From positions 24,177-88,176 of the forward strand of contig JABDDN010000001.1 in NCBI GenBank assembly GCA_013287585.1: a stretch of DNA of 64,000 bases. Reading direction: 5' to 3'. The position numbers and the translations under genes were made by a program. This stretch comes from Nitrososphaerota archaeon. Its GTDB lineage: Archaea > Thermoproteota > Nitrososphaeria > Nitrososphaerales > Nitrosopumilaceae. The notes below the pieces were generated by a model. It worked only from the letters and a program-made list of their open reading frames with translations. It was not told where the DNA came from and did not search any database. This document shows, piece after piece, positions 35,434 to 45,710 of this stretch (positions are counted from its first letter, which is position 1; every line of letters starts with the position of its first letter).

Positions 35434-36012
35434 ATGATTATAGTTATTGAAGGATTTGATCAAGCAGGAAAAAGAACTCAATCCGAACTTTTAGCAAAAT
35501 TTTTGAAAACAAGAAAATTAAAATGTAAAATTTTTAGCTTTCCTGATTATACTACACCAATAGGAAAAGAAATCAAACATTACCTGAGTGGAAAACAAAA
35601 ATTTCCTCCCCAAGTAATACATTGTTTACTTGCTGCAAACAGATGGGAAAAATTAAAGGAAATACAAGATACATTATCAAAAAATTATGTTTTGATAATG
35701 AATAGATATTATCAATCTAATTTAGTCTATGGCAAGGCAAATGGGCAAGATCTAAAATGGCTTTTAAATCTTGATTCAGGTCTTCCAAAAGAAAATCTGG
35801 TAATTCTTCTTGATGTAAAATCAAAAGATTCATTTTCACGTAAAAAAACTTTACGTGATAAATTTGAAAAGGACAAAGAATTTGCAAAAAAAATAATTCA
35901 TACTTATAGAACATTAGCAAAAAAGTTTGGATGGAAAATAGTAAATGCTTCACAAACTCAAGAACAAGTACACAAAGCTGTCAAGGAAATAGCTCTGAGA
36001 TATATAAAATAA
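35434..36012 (+). CDS. tmk: Thymidylate kinase
   Basis: 192 residues. It phosphorylates dTMP. The P-loop GFDQAGKRTQ at about 7-16 fits G-X-D-X2-G-K-X-T-Q; the DRY-type motif is NRYYQSN, and the LID region carries SFSRKKTLRDKFE. It heads a tight operon with a dNTPase-like HD protein and UMP kinase, all pyrimidine nucleotide functions. Confidence 0.88.
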   Translation: MIIVIEGFDQAGKRTQSELLAKFLKTRKLKCKIFSFPDYTTPIGKEIKHYLSGKQKFPPQVIHCLLAANRWEKLKEIQDTLSKNYVLIMNRYYQSNLVYGKANGQDLKWLLNLDSGLPKENLVILLDVKSKDSFSRKKTLRDKFEKDKEFAKKIIHTYRTLAKKFGWKIVNASQTQEQVHKAVKEIALRYIK

Positions 36013-36016
36013 AAAA

Positions 36017-37267
36017 ATGACAAAAAAATACCTAGAAATTGTTGATCCAATTCATGACTTTATAAGAATTTATGAATCTGAAATTAAAATAATAGACACT
36101 CCTATTTTTCAGAGATTACGCAGAATAAGACAACTGGCAGGTGCTCATCTAGTTTATCCAGGCGCACAACATTCTAGATTTGAACATTCACTTGGAGTAA
36201 CACATGTTGCAGGTCAAGCAGCATTAGTACTCAAAGATAAAGAATTTTTGAATTCAGATGATGTTGCAAACCTAAGAATGGGGGGTCTCTTACATGATCT
36301 CGGTCATGGACCATTCTCTCATTTATTTGAGGAAGTTTTACAAAAAAGAAAAAAAACATCACATGAAGAAATTGGTAAGAAAATCATACTACAAACTGAG
36401 ATTGGAGATTTGTTATCAAAATCTGGGTTTGATAAAAAGTTTCTAGCTGATCTTGCCTTTGGAAATTCCAAACATCAATTTATGAATGAAATCATATCTG
36501 GAGGTCTTAGCGCTGATATGATGGACTATCTACCACGAGATGGATATTTTACTGGCACAGAACATGCTAAAATTGATTTTAAAAGAATAATTCAATCCCT
36601 AGATGTACATGAAAAAAAACTCTCACTTGATAAATCTGCACTCTATTCTTTTGAATCTATGATGATTTCAAGATATCAAATGTTTAAGGCTGTTTATTAT
36701 CACAAAACTGTGCGATCTGCTGAAGTTATGTTGCTAGAATCAATGAGTCTTGCAGATAATGAACTTGATCTTACTTCTACTGATCTTGATAATTACATTA
36801 AATTGACTGATGAATTTGTAATTTCAAAACTAATATCTCTTCCAGAAAAATCCTCAGATCTTAGAAGAGCAAGACAGCTTGCAAAAGATTACCAAGAACG
36901 TAGACTACTCAAATGCGTCTTTGAAAAGATTCTTGCACGTCATGATCTAATAGGTAAAATAAAAACATTGGATGTAAAAAAACAAATCTCTAAAAAATCC
37001 AAAGTAGATGAGTCAGAAATTTTTATTGATGTGTCCATGACTCCGTCCATTCCTCTTACACCTTCAAAAAAAGAATCAGAATCAATAATACTTACGTCAA
37101 AAAAAAATACACTTTCTAAGGAAGCATATGAACTTCCAATATCAGAAATACCTCTCGTTTCTGCAATTTCTGGATTTATGAACATCTTACGAGTTTATAC
37201 AGCACAAAAAAACAGAAAAAAGGTTGAAATTGCAGCACAGATCATCCTTGGTGAAAACAAATTATGA
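36017..37267 (+). CDS. HD-domain dNTP triphosphohydrolase-like protein (SAMHD1-like)
   Basis: 416 residues. The HD metal site is seen as [15 protein letters not shown] (about 53-67), [12 protein letters not shown] (about 92-103) and a downstream Asp in [11 protein letters not shown]. This subgroup hydrolyses deoxynucleotides or related phosphoesters. A Lys-rich C-terminal domain follows (about 300-416). It starts 4 bases after tmk and overlaps pyrH by 4 bases, supporting a nucleotide-pool role. Confidence 0.85.
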   Translation: MTKKYLEIVDPIHDFIRIYESEIKIIDTPIFQRLRRIRQLAGAHLVYPGAQHSRFEHSLGVTHVAGQAALVLKDKEFLNSDDVANLRMGGLLHDLGHGPFSHLFEEVLQKRKKTSHEEIGKKIILQTEIGDLLSKSGFDKKFLADLAFGNSKHQFMNEIISGGLSADMMDYLPRDGYFTGTEHAKIDFKRIIQSLDVHEKKLSLDKSALYSFESMMISRYQMFKAVYYHKTVRSAEVMLLESMSLADNELDLTSTDLDNYIKLTDEFVISKLISLPEKSSDLRRARQLAKDYQERRLLKCVFEKILARHDLIGKIKTLDVKKQISKKSKVDESEIFIDVSMTPSIPLTPSKKESESIILTSKKNTLSKEAYELPISEIPLVSAISGFMNILRVYTAQKNRKKVEIAAQIILGENKL

Positions 37268-37941
37268 GAAAACGAATTGTCATAAAATTATCTGGCAGCT
37301 TGTTTGGGATGGAGGATGAAAAAGTACTCAAGGATTATGCCACATTTTTCGTTAGGATATCAAAGATTTGTCAACCAATTATTATCGCAGGAGGGGGCAA
37401 AATTGCAAGACATTACATTTCACATGCAAGATCCTCTGGTGCAGATGAATCTACCCTTGACGAGCTTGGTATAGAAGTATCACGGCTTAATGCTAAACTT
37501 TTGATCTATGCAATACAGAATAAAGCATATCCACATCCTCCAACCAATCTAAAAGAAATTACACACGCCGCAGATAGCGGATTAATAGTAATAACGGGTG
37601 GTTTGCATCCAGGTCAAAGTACTAATGCAACAGCAGCACTTATTGCAGAAAAGGTCAGAGCGTCTATATTTTTGAATGCTACAGACGTTGATGGAGTCTA
37701 TGATTCAGATCCTAACAAGAATAAAAATGCAAAAAAATTCAAGCGAATTGAGCTGAAAAAACTTCGTAATATGCTTGTACATCAAGAATCCATTGCTGGT
37801 AGTTATGACTTGATGGATATTGTTGCACTCAAAGTAATTGAACGATCCAAAATCAAAACACGTATCATAAAGGCAGATGTTAAAACTTTAGAAAAAGCAA
37901 TCAAAGGGTCTCCTGAAGGAACTGAAATTATACTAACCTGA
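37264..37941 (+). CDS. pyrH: Archaeal UMP kinase
   Basis: 225 residues of the amino-acid kinase family. It makes UDP from [11 protein letters not shown] at the N-terminus, [32 protein letters not shown], and [12 protein letters not shown] are diagnostic for archaeal PyrH. ATG overlaps the preceding TGA. Convergent with the next gene, overlapping it by 14 bases. Confidence 0.92.
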   Translation: MRKRIVIKLSGSLFGMEDEKVLKDYATFFVRISKICQPIIIAGGGKIARHYISHARSSGADESTLDELGIEVSRLNAKLLIYAIQNKAYPHPPTNLKEITHAADSGLIVITGGLHPGQSTNATAALIAEKVRASIFLNATDVDGVYDSDPNKNKNAKKFKRIELKKLRNMLVHQESIAGSYDLMDIVALKVIERSKIKTRIIKADVKTLEKAIKGSPEGTEIILT

Positions 37942-38257
37942 CTTTTCCTGTAAATTCTGGTATACCTGCAACGATTGCTTTTTTCATAATTTCCTTTGCC
38001 TCACCTTCGTTCAAAGTTTTGGATTGGGCCTTTGTGTATCCCTCATCATCTACTATTACTGTAATCCAACCATCTGATTTTTGAACAATAGCTACTAATT
38101 CCTGCTCGCCCACAGGCACAAACTTTCCTTCTGATTTTTTTACTGTGAGTGTAAGCATAGCAAAACCTGCATGGGAAAATAGGTTCATCTGAGATTTTCT
38201 TGCTCTTTCTTGTCCTATCTTGATAGCTTGATGGTATTGCACAAAATTACCTTCCAA
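37928..38257 (-). CDS. Conserved hypothetical protein
   Basis: 109 residues, TTG start. Soluble alpha/beta protein without recognisable motif. Alternating strands ([29 protein letters not shown]) and a C-terminal helix ([14 protein letters not shown]) suggest a small sensor or profilin-like fold, but that is only an impression. Its end overlaps pyrH by 14 bases. Confidence 0.5.
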   Translation of the reverse strand: MEGNFVQYHQAIKIGQERARKSQMNLFSHAGFAMLTLTVKKSEGKFVPVGEQELVAIVQKSDGWITVIVDDEGYTKAQSKTLNEGEAKEIMKKAIVAGIPEFTGKVRLV

Positions 38258-38318
38258 ACTTTGACTAAAAGTCTTTGCCGCTTAACATTTATGTAAAGAA
38301 TAAACCCTATCAATAAAC

Positions 38319-38876
38319 TTGGACAAAAAATTATTGATTGGTGCTGCAGTTGGTATACTTATTGCAATAACAGTTGTAGTTGCATTGCTTCCTAGCTCTG
38401 GTTTTCTGAAAAATTTTGTTCAAGAAAATCCTCAGGTTCCTGGAGGATTAAAGGCAGCATCTACAGAAATAAAACCGGTTATTGTCTCTATTAATAAAAC
38501 ATCAGTATTATCATTTACTAATAAAGAATCAATCATAGATACAAAATTTGATGTTTTAAATCCAAATGGTGTTACAGTTATTCTGGAAGCAATAACATAT
38601 GATCTATACGAAAATGGTGTCTTGGTAGGGCATGGTCAAATTGGAGAAAGACTTGAAGGTGCTTTGGAGAGTTCAAACTATTACACACTTATAGAACACT
38701 ATACGAACCAACTCGATGGTAAAGTTATTTTAGAAAACACTGGTAATAATCCTGAACTTTGGTCTGCACTACAAAAAAATGATACAAAATGGAGCATTGT
38801 GGGTCAGGCATTTTATAATACAAACACTGTTCTTAGCGGTCAACCCGGTTCAATTGGGTTTAATTCTACTCAATAA
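38319..38876 (+). CDS. LEA14/WHy-like membrane-anchored protein
   Basis: 185 residues. TTG start, with a TATA-like TTTATGTAAAG (38288-38298) about 25 bases upstream, so probably leaderless. One N-terminal membrane helix (LLIGAAVGILIAITVVVALL) is followed by a LEA-type domain (DVLNPNGVTVILEAITYDLYENGVLVGHG). It is the third such protein in the window. Function unknown, perhaps envelope stabilisation. Confidence 0.65.
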   Translation: MDKKLLIGAAVGILIAITVVVALLPSSGFLKNFVQENPQVPGGLKAASTEIKPVIVSINKTSVLSFTNKESIIDTKFDVLNPNGVTVILEAITYDLYENGVLVGHGQIGERLEGALESSNYYTLIEHYTNQLDGKVILENTGNNPELWSALQKNDTKWSIVGQAFYNTNTVLSGQPGSIGFNSTQ

Positions 38877-38963
38877 AACTAATTTACAAACAATTCTTAG
38901 AATATAAAACTTGGATTTCAATTGATTTATTCTTGAAATTTGTTTTTTACAATAAATAAAAGA

Positions 38964-39542
38964 TTATTTTGTTGGGTTGTATCTTGATCTGATAAATTTT
39001 ACCAAATAAATGAAGCCAAGAATAATCCATGCAATCATCATCCCAGTCCATATGTACAAGATTCCAAGATCCACCCATGCAACAAACTGAGAGGGAATTA
39101 TGATTTTTAATTGGTACAATGGAAAAACATAGGAGTTGAGATCTTGTGTATTCTGATAGATCATCATCGTAGTGCCACCTGATATCTTGTTGATAATCTG
39201 AATGATAGCATGCCAGCTAACAAAAAATGTTATAAAAAAGAAAATTGTTTTTCTGCCAATGTGTTTTTTATATCCTCTCTTTTCTAATCTTGCAAGTCTT
39301 TCATTTACTCTGTTTAATTCACTTCGTAATTCATTTATTGGTTCATTATCGGCTGATATTCCAATTTCACGCCTTTTAGCGGAATCGACGTATGTTGAAA
39401 TTAATGTATCTAAATATTTTTTATCAGATGCAAAGAGAGGTTTTCCATCCTGAAGCGCATTTAAAATATAGTTTAGTCTACCAACATCTCCTTTTCCGGA
39501 TTCTATTAAATAAACAACTGATCTGATTAAATCACTTGACAT
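38964..39542 (-). CDS. Membrane protein with N-terminal coiled coil
   Basis: 192 residues. Residues 1-90 are cytoplasmic and helical, with a short coiled coil (INELRSELNRVNERLARLEKR). Two membrane helices follow (about 98-118 and 155-185). No catalytic motif. Unrecognised family. Confidence 0.55.
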   Translation of the reverse strand: MSSDLIRSVVYLIESGKGDVGRLNYILNALQDGKPLFASDKKYLDTLISTYVDSAKRREIGISADNEPINELRSELNRVNERLARLEKRGYKKHIGRKTIFFFITFFVSWHAIIQIINKISGGTTMMIYQNTQDLNSYVFPLYQLKIIIPSQFVAWVDLGILYIWTGMMIAWIILGFIYLVKFIRSRYNPTK

Positions 39543-39664
39543 TTACTTTTCCTATGACCTTGTAGTATGTAGCCAATAGGAAATGACCGTCCATAATAGT
39601 ATTAGATAAATCTATCAATATTATCAAGCTCTTTTGGGAAAGGATTTCAATGTTATTAAACGGA

Positions 39665-40342
39665 TTAGCCTACGCTCTTAAGGAAATTAATTATTGGTTC
39701 TTTGTCTGAATTTGCTAATGAGGCAAACCCTTCCAAAAGCTCCCTTTGAATTATTATTGCTTCATCAAGAGCATCTCTAACACTATTTGCATCAAACGGA
39801 ATTAGATGATCAATCTTTCCAATACTATATGCTTCCACGTATTTTCGAAGTATTGAAGAAACAAAGATTGGTGCAACATTCAAAAGTAATAGCATAGATT
39901 TTTTGAAATCTTTATCTTTTGAATTAGAATTCTTTTCAAAAAAATGCTCAATTATTTTTCCTCTTTCATTTTCCATCTCTTCAAGAGATGCCGCAACAAG
40001 TAAACCGCCTTCAGTTAATTGATAATATGGTACACCTTCTTCTTGTAATGCTTTTGGTCCCCGTTTTATCGGCAATCTTCCCGCTTCTTCTACAATTTTA
40101 AGAGGAAGCAAAATTTCATCCAAATCCCTAAAAATTCCAGAATAGATATTTTGCCAAGTTGTTCCGTTTCTTTCAGCAAGTTTGTGAGCTATGGCAGTTC
40201 TTGTTTTTTTGGTAGGAATAGTTTCAAGGGCAAGATGCATTACTATTCCTCTTTGACGTATTGCTTCTCCTGTAAGCTCTTTACCTTTAGTCTTGAAGGT
40301 CTGAAAAACCGATAATTGTGGATTTGGCATTTTTTGTTTCAT
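39665..40342 (-). CDS. Conserved hypothetical protein, possible winged helix
   Basis: 225 residues, soluble. The central YYQLTEGGLLVAAS resembles the end of a winged-helix domain, preceded by basic helices (RTAIAHKLAERNGTTWQNIY). The C-terminal half is helical. The function is unknown; a DNA-binding regulator is plausible. A motif AGGTTAACATA lies 13 bases upstream of its start. Confidence 0.5.
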   Translation of the reverse strand: MKQKMPNPQLSVFQTFKTKGKELTGEAIRQRGIVMHLALETIPTKKTRTAIAHKLAERNGTTWQNIYSGIFRDLDEILLPLKIVEEAGRLPIKRGPKALQEEGVPYYQLTEGGLLVAASLEEMENERGKIIEHFFEKNSNSKDKDFKKSMLLLLNVAPIFVSSILRKYVEAYSIGKIDHLIPFDANSVRDALDEAIIIQRELLEGFASLANSDKEPIINFLKSVG

Positions 40343-40672
40343 AGTAGCTTCTTTAGGTTAACATACTCACTGTTTTGGTCGAGATTCGATTATTTCGTTT
40401 AAAAAAATAATGACCTGTAATGCTCATAACGTGCTAATATCTTGATATGCCCAAATATAACAATATACGCTTTTACAGAATATTAGAATAATTTAATACT
40501 TTTTTGTATTTTTCATAATATGTTGAAAACTTTGTAGTATTAGTTGCAACACAAAGTTTAATTTTTTCACGAAGGAAATTTTTTTGCTATCTACATTTAA
40601 ACAGGTTAACGTATCTCTTAAATTGTAATACAATCTGAAATGAATTTACACCACCTAGTTTACAACTAATTT
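40343..40672. other. Intergenic region with paired AGGTTAAC motifs
   Basis: 330 AT-rich bases with no supportable ORF or RNA gene. Two similar motifs are present: AGGTTAACATA at 40355-40365 and AGGTTAACGTA at 40603-40613, both containing the palindrome GTTAAC. One lies just upstream of each divergent gene. They may be binding sites of one regulator. Confidence 0.35.
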
Positions 40673-41449
40673 ATGTTGATTAATGCAAAAGATGTTCTCA
40701 AAATGCTTGATGATCCAAAATTGATTCTAATTGATGCAAGATCGTACAAGGATTATTCTGAAGGACATGTACCTGGAGCAGTTAACTTGGATTTTTTTTA
40801 CTATCATTGGTTTGATACTAGTAAAGATGGCATGAAAGCATTTAACATACAAATGAGAAAGCTTCTTTCGATTCTAGGCGTTACAAAAGAAAAAACGGTT
40901 GTATTCTATGATGATGTTTCTGGAATGAGCGCATCTAGAGGAGTTTGGCTTTTAACTTATTTTTCGCATAAGAAAGCTTTCATGTTAGATGGAGGAATAA
41001 AAAAATGGAAAAGTCTTGGATTTCATATTGAAATTAAAACAAATGGATTCAAACCTGACAAATTCTCTGGCAAAGTTAACAAAAATGTATTTGCTGGATT
41101 TGAATATATTAAAAAAAATTTAAATAAAATAAAACTTGTAGATGCAAGAACACAAGAAGAATTCAACGGTGGAGTAATTAGAGCTGCAAGGAAAGGTCAT
41201 ATTCCAAATGCAATAAACATTGATTGGATCCTTAACATAGAAAAAGATGGCACCATGAAAAAAAATGAGTCTCTTTTCAAGCTCTACAAATTATCCAAAG
41301 ATGATGATATAGTGACATACTGTCAGGGTGGATATAGAGCAGCAAACTCATTTTTGGCTCTCAAAAAACTTGGATTCAAAAACGTCAAAGTATATGTTGG
41401 TTCATGGGGAGAATGGGGAAATAAATCGGATCTTCCTGTGGAACAATAA
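40673..41449 (+). CDS. Tandem-rhodanese thiosulfate/3-mercaptopyruvate sulfurtransferase
   Basis: 258 residues, two rhodanese domains. The N-terminal one (about 1-118) carries LIDARSYKDYSEGHVPGAVN but has no catalytic Cys. The C-terminal one (about 125-255) holds the active Cys in YCQGGYRAANSFLAL near residue 222. This inactive-active pairing is standard for thiosulfate sulfurtransferases. It moves sulfur in the cytoplasm. Confidence 0.9.
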   Translation: MLINAKDVLKMLDDPKLILIDARSYKDYSEGHVPGAVNLDFFYYHWFDTSKDGMKAFNIQMRKLLSILGVTKEKTVVFYDDVSGMSASRGVWLLTYFSHKKAFMLDGGIKKWKSLGFHIEIKTNGFKPDKFSGKVNKNVFAGFEYIKKNLNKIKLVDARTQEEFNGGVIRAARKGHIPNAINIDWILNIEKDGTMKKNESLFKLYKLSKDDDIVTYCQGGYRAANSFLALKKLGFKNVKVYVGSWGEWGNKSDLPVEQ

Positions 41450-41589
41450 CTTATCAATTTAATTTTTGTATATATTCCAAATCTGGTTGGTAACTTTCTA
41501 GAACTTTGATTCATCCTGAATTTAGATCCAATCTTTGATTGAAAAGTAATATTTTTTTAAAAAAATAGATTAACCATTGTAAAAATTAG

Positions 41590-41600
41590 CTTAATATAAC
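41590..41600 (+). promoter_or_regulatory. TATA box of the ATP synthase operon
   Basis: CTTAATATAAC centred 25 bases before ATG 41620, which predicts a leaderless start of the K-E-C-F-A-B-D-H-I operon mRNA. The rest of 41450-41589 holds nothing recognisable. Confidence 0.5.
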
Positions 41601-41619
41601 CTCGCTAAATGAGCCATAC

Positions 41620-41961
41620 ATGATGATGCTGAACAGACGTTCAAAATTATCCGCTATTATAATAGTTGCAGGTATAACGATCGCACTTTCTACATTCTTT
41701 ACGACCCCAGCATTTGCGCAATCCGCAGCTACAAGTTCAGGTTTAACAAAGCCTTTGCTAGCAATTGCAGCTGCAATTGCTATAGCTGGAGGTTTGATAG
41801 GTACTGGTAATGCACAACAAGGAATTGGTGCTGCTGGTATGGGTATTATAGCTGAGAAGCCAGAAAAATTTGGTCAGGTATTATTCTTCTTTGTCATTCC
41901 TGAAACACTGTGGATCATCGGATTCGTGCTAGGAATCATTCTGTTACTTGGCATACTGTAG
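41620..41961 (+). CDS. atpK: ATP synthase proteolipid subunit K (c ring)
   Basis: 113 residues. An N-terminal signal-like helix (SAIIIVAGITIALSTFF...AFAQS) precedes the usual two-helix hairpin. Helix 1 is Gly/Ala-rich (GGLIGTGNAQQGIGAAGMG). Helix 2 carries the ion-binding Glu in FFVIPETLWIIGFVLG. It forms the rotor ring in the membrane. It heads the operon; a TATA box lies 25 bases before ATG 41620. The leader peptide is longer than in many archaeal c subunits. Confidence 0.9.
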   Translation: MMMLNRRSKLSAIIIVAGITIALSTFFTTPAFAQSAATSSGLTKPLLAIAAAIAIAGGLIGTGNAQQGIGAAGMGIIAEKPEKFGQVLFFFVIPETLWIIGFVLGIILLLGIL

Positions 41962-41973
41962 TGAGAATTTGTA

Positions 41974-42528
41974 ATGAGCATAGAGACCTTTCTCCTTGAG
42001 ATAGAGAATAGGAAAAAAAGGGATCTTGCAAAACTTAGCAAAGAACTAGATGAGAAAGGAACTGCTATACAAAACCAAAGAGATGCACAAATTAAAGAAA
42101 TACAAAAACATTTTGCAAATGAGGCAAAATTAAAATCTGAAAGAGAATTAGCAAGAATAATAGAGTCAGCTAGATTACAAGCAAAAAAAATCATGTTCGA
42201 TGCCATTAACGAAAACTTGGAATCTGCATTTGATGTCATCAAACAAGAAATCAAGAACTATGTAAAATCACCACAATACAAAAAAATATTAGAGACCATG
42301 GTGAATACTTCAAAAAATAAATTAGATCAAAAAATTACGGTTCATTGTCGTGAAGAAGACTGTGCAGTTTTCAAAGAAATGGGGGTTACCATTGGTTCTA
42401 CAATTCAAACTTTGGGTGGAATAATAGCAGAAAATAATGAAGGAACAAAAGAAATAGATCTAACATTTGAAGAACTTTTACGAACTCATGAAGATGAGGT
42501 AAAAGGTTTTCTTACGGAGAGAACATAA
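41974..42528 (+). CDS. atpE: A-type ATP synthase subunit E
   Basis: 184 residues. A long N-terminal helix (about 1-85) pairs with subunit H in the peripheral stalk. The C-terminal globular domain carries the family's GGIIAENNEGTKEIDLTFEELL. It overlaps subunit C by one base (stop and start share A). Confidence 0.88.
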   Translation: MSIETFLLEIENRKKRDLAKLSKELDEKGTAIQNQRDAQIKEIQKHFANEAKLKSERELARIIESARLQAKKIMFDAINENLESAFDVIKQEIKNYVKSPQYKKILETMVNTSKNKLDQKITVHCREEDCAVFKEMGVTIGSTIQTLGGIIAENNEGTKEIDLTFEELLRTHEDEVKGFLTERT

Positions 42529-43595
42529 TGGGAACCTCACAATATGCATCTTCCTTTGGTAGATTGCAAGCAATATCTATGAATTTTCTTACTAAAGATA
42601 TGATGCAGAATCTGCTAAAAGCAAAAGATGATGTTGAGATGGCAAAAATCCTAGAGTCAACATGGTATGGACCAGAGATTGAAAAAGCTGCATCTGTTTA
42701 TCAACCTTCAGAAATTTTAGAAGTTGCATTGAATCGATATCTTGTTCAAATCAATAAAACGGCATTAGATGCAACACCATTTAATGGAAAATCTGCAGTT
42801 AGGGCCTATTTGTCAAAATGGGATATCTACAATATTGAATTGATACTTTCATCAAAAAGTATGGGCAAAACAATTACTGAGACAGAATCATTCCTAGTCT
42901 CTAGTCGTAACGTACCAGCAGGAATTTCTGCAGGTAATATTACCCATGATGAGATGAAAACCATTCTCTCACAAACAGGTGTAGATGGTGTAGTAAATCA
43001 ACTTGTAAAATACAACTATGGTCCAATCTTAATGCAACACTTGGAAGAATACCAAAAAAGTGGTGATCTTGGTCCTATGATGTATGCATTACAAAAATTT
43101 TATTATAAAGCATTACTTGAATCTCTAAAATTCTTCCAAGGAGATGAAGGTATGATAAGGGAATTTTTCAGGGCAGAGATTGATAAGAAAAATATATTAA
43201 ATCTTATGAAAGGCAAAGAAGCGAATTTGGATAAAGAATTAGTTAGCAGACATCTTATCGACGGGGGAAGAATCCAAATGAATGAGCTATTGGATATCTA
43301 TGGAGTAAAAGATTCTGCAGAAATTGCTGGAAGAGTGGAAAATCGCTTTTCTCTAATCACTGCGTTAACACAATACAAGAAGACAAAAAGTTTAATTGAT
43401 TTTGAAGTAGCACTTGACAAATTCATAAACATTCAGTATGTCAAAAAATTGAAAAACATCGCACTTTCAATTGGAACAGTATTTTACTTTATAATTAATG
43501 CGGGATATGAACGTGAAAACATTAAAAGGATCGCCTATGGAAAACGTTACAATTTATCAACTGAACAAATAAGTTCAATGTTACTAAGTGAATAA
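42528..43595 (+). CDS. atpC: A-type ATP synthase subunit C
   Basis: 355 residues, nearly all helical, in the three-lobed V-type d/C-subunit fold that couples the rotor to the catalytic head. RLQAISMNFLTKDMMQNLLKA at the start and internal repeats with Y...LI..L.S K support it. Position between E and F in the operon confirms it. Confidence 0.85.
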   Translation: MGTSQYASSFGRLQAISMNFLTKDMMQNLLKAKDDVEMAKILESTWYGPEIEKAASVYQPSEILEVALNRYLVQINKTALDATPFNGKSAVRAYLSKWDIYNIELILSSKSMGKTITETESFLVSSRNVPAGISAGNITHDEMKTILSQTGVDGVVNQLVKYNYGPILMQHLEEYQKSGDLGPMMYALQKFYYKALLESLKFFQGDEGMIREFFRAEIDKKNILNLMKGKEANLDKELVSRHLIDGGRIQMNELLDIYGVKDSAEIAGRVENRFSLITALTQYKKTKSLIDFEVALDKFINIQYVKKLKNIALSIGTVFYFIINAGYERENIKRIAYGKRYNLSTEQISSMLLSE

Positions 43596-43597
43596 AA

Positions 43598-43936
43598 ATG
43601 TCTAAACAAAAAACAGAATCAAGTGGAAGGATCGCGGTAATAGGAGAGCGTGAGCTAGTCATTGGATATCGACTTCTTGGAATGGACGATACATTTATTG
43701 TCAGTAAGGATGATGCTAACAAAACATTGCAAGAACTTTTTTCATCTGGTAAGTTTGGTTTAATTATTGTAAGCGAATTTGTTCGTAACTTACTTCCAAG
43801 TATATTTAGAACAAAGATCGAGGCATCCATCGAACCATTGGTGTTATTCATGCCATCACTACAGGGAAATATTCAAGAAGAATCAATATCTGTATTAGCA
43901 AAAAGGGTATTGGGGATTAATATTCAAGGAAGTTGA
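43598..43936 (+). CDS. atpF: A-type ATP synthase subunit F
   Basis: 112 residues. The Rossmann-like N-terminus of subunit F is evident in RIAVIGERELVIGYRLLGMDD, followed by LIIVSEFVRNLL and a C-terminal helix that contacts the central rotor. Two bases follow the C gene, seven precede the A gene. Confidence 0.85.
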   Translation: MSKQKTESSGRIAVIGERELVIGYRLLGMDDTFIVSKDDANKTLQELFSSGKFGLIIVSEFVRNLLPSIFRTKIEASIEPLVLFMPSLQGNIQEESISVLAKRVLGINIQGS

Positions 43937-43943
43937 TGATGAG

Positions 43944-45710
43944 ATGACAGATGGAATAGTTTCTAGAATTTCAGGACCTGTTGTTTTAGCAAGTGGTCTT
44001 GAAGGCGCACAAATGTTTGATGTCGTACGAATCGGTGAACTTGGTTTAGTAGGAGAAATAATCCGTTTAGAAGGTAACAAGGCTACCATTCAGGTGTATG
44101 AAGATACAACTGGTTTAAGACCAGGTGAAAAGGTCATTAATACAAAACGTCCGCTTTCATTGCAGCTTGGACCAGGACTTTTAACTTCAATTTATGATGG
44201 TATTCAAAGACCACTTGATGTACTAAGAGCACAAAGTGGTGACTTTATCAGCAGAGGAAATGTTATACCAGCTCTTGATCAAACAAAAAAATGGGATTTT
44301 ATTCCAGTAAAGAAAAAAGGTGATCATGTTTTCCCAGGTGAAATTATTGGTGAAGTCCAAGAAACTCCATTGATAATGCACAAAATAATGATTCCATATA
44401 ACATTGAAGGTGAACTAACAGAAATATCTGAAGGAAAATACAACGTCAATGAAATTGTAGGGTCTGTTCAAACAAATAGTTCAAAAGTAGAAATTGGTCT
44501 TTCAAGTTGGTGGACCGTTCGTGTACCAAGACCTGTACTGCGTAAACTTCCACCAGAAGAACCATTGCTTACAGGTCAACGTGTTTTGGATACATTCTTT
44601 CCAGTTGCAAAAGGTGGAACTGCTGCAATTCCAGGACCATTTGGAAGTGGAAAAACAGTCACCCAGCAACAACTTGCTAAGTGGGCAGACAGTAATGTCA
44701 TTGTCTATGTAGGTTGTGGAGAAAGAGGAAACGAAATGACCGAAGTTCTTACAACTTTTCCAAAACTAGAGGATCCTAAATCAAAGCGTCCATTGATGGA
44801 ACGTACAATTCTTGTTGCTAATACTTCAAACATGCCAGTAGCTGCACGTGAAGCTAGTATCTATACCGGGATTACAATGGGAGAATATTATCGTGATATG
44901 GGATATGGTGTAGCTTTGATGGCAGATAGTACATCTCGATGGGCTGAAGCATTAAGAGAAATTTCAGGAAGATTAGAAGAGATGCCAGGTGAAGAAGGAT
45001 ATCCAGCATATCTTGGAAGAAGATTAGCAGAATTTTATGAAAGGGGTGGAAAAGCTGTTGTTATATCTCCAGAAGAAAGGATAGGTTCCTTGACTTTGGT
45101 TGGTGCAGTTTCGCCTCCAGGTGGAGACTTTTCAGAACCAGTATCACAAAACACACTAAGAGTTACAAGAGTTTTCTGGGCTTTGGATGCAAGCTTGGCA
45201 TCAAGAAGACACTTTCCATCTATCAACTGGCTCACAAGCTATTCATTGTATGCTGATAACATGGGTGAATGGTACAAAAATAATGTTGGAAACGATTGGG
45301 TTGCCCTAAGAAAAGAAGCTCTAGAAATTTTACAAAGAGAATCAGAATTGCAAGAAATTGTTCAATTGGTAGGTTATGATGCATTACCAGAACCAGAAAA
45401 AGGAGTTTTGGATACTGCACGATCCATCAGAGAAGATTATCTGCAACAAAGTGCTTATGATGAAGTTGATACATATACATCAATTAAAAAACAATATCTT
45501 TTACTTAGAACAATTTTAGAATTTGGTAGAAAAGAAAGTGATGCAATAAAGAAAGGCGCAACATCATCAAAGATTGGTGCATTAGAATCAAGAAAAATGA
45601 TTTCAAGAATAAAATGGACCAAAGAAGATCAAGTAGGCACATTGGTTGCTGATACATTTGATACTATGCAAAAAGAATTCAATACTCTAATGATTGAGGT
45701 GACTACATAG
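43944..45710 (+). CDS. atpA: A-type ATP synthase catalytic subunit A
   Basis: 588 residues. The N-terminal beta-barrel begins at once ([14 protein letters not shown]). The non-homologous bulge spans about 115-185. The P-loop [15 protein letters not shown] is at about 231-245. The catalytic GERGNEM Glu and the [14 protein letters not shown] segment follow. No insertion or intein. The stop abuts the B gene. Confidence 0.96.
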   Translation: MTDGIVSRISGPVVLASGLEGAQMFDVVRIGELGLVGEIIRLEGNKATIQVYEDTTGLRPGEKVINTKRPLSLQLGPGLLTSIYDGIQRPLDVLRAQSGDFISRGNVIPALDQTKKWDFIPVKKKGDHVFPGEIIGEVQETPLIMHKIMIPYNIEGELTEISEGKYNVNEIVGSVQTNSSKVEIGLSSWWTVRVPRPVLRKLPPEEPLLTGQRVLDTFFPVAKGGTAAIPGPFGSGKTVTQQQLAKWADSNVIVYVGCGERGNEMTEVLTTFPKLEDPKSKRPLMERTILVANTSNMPVAAREASIYTGITMGEYYRDMGYGVALMADSTSRWAEALREISGRLEEMPGEEGYPAYLGRRLAEFYERGGKAVVISPEERIGSLTLVGAVSPPGGDFSEPVSQNTLRVTRVFWALDASLASRRHFPSINWLTSYSLYADNMGEWYKNNVGNDWVALRKEALEILQRESELQEIVQLVGYDALPEPEKGVLDTARSIREDYLQQSAYDEVDTYTSIKKQYLLLRTILEFGRKESDAIKKGATSSKIGALESRKMISRIKWTKEDQVGTLVADTFDTMQKEFNTLMIEVTT

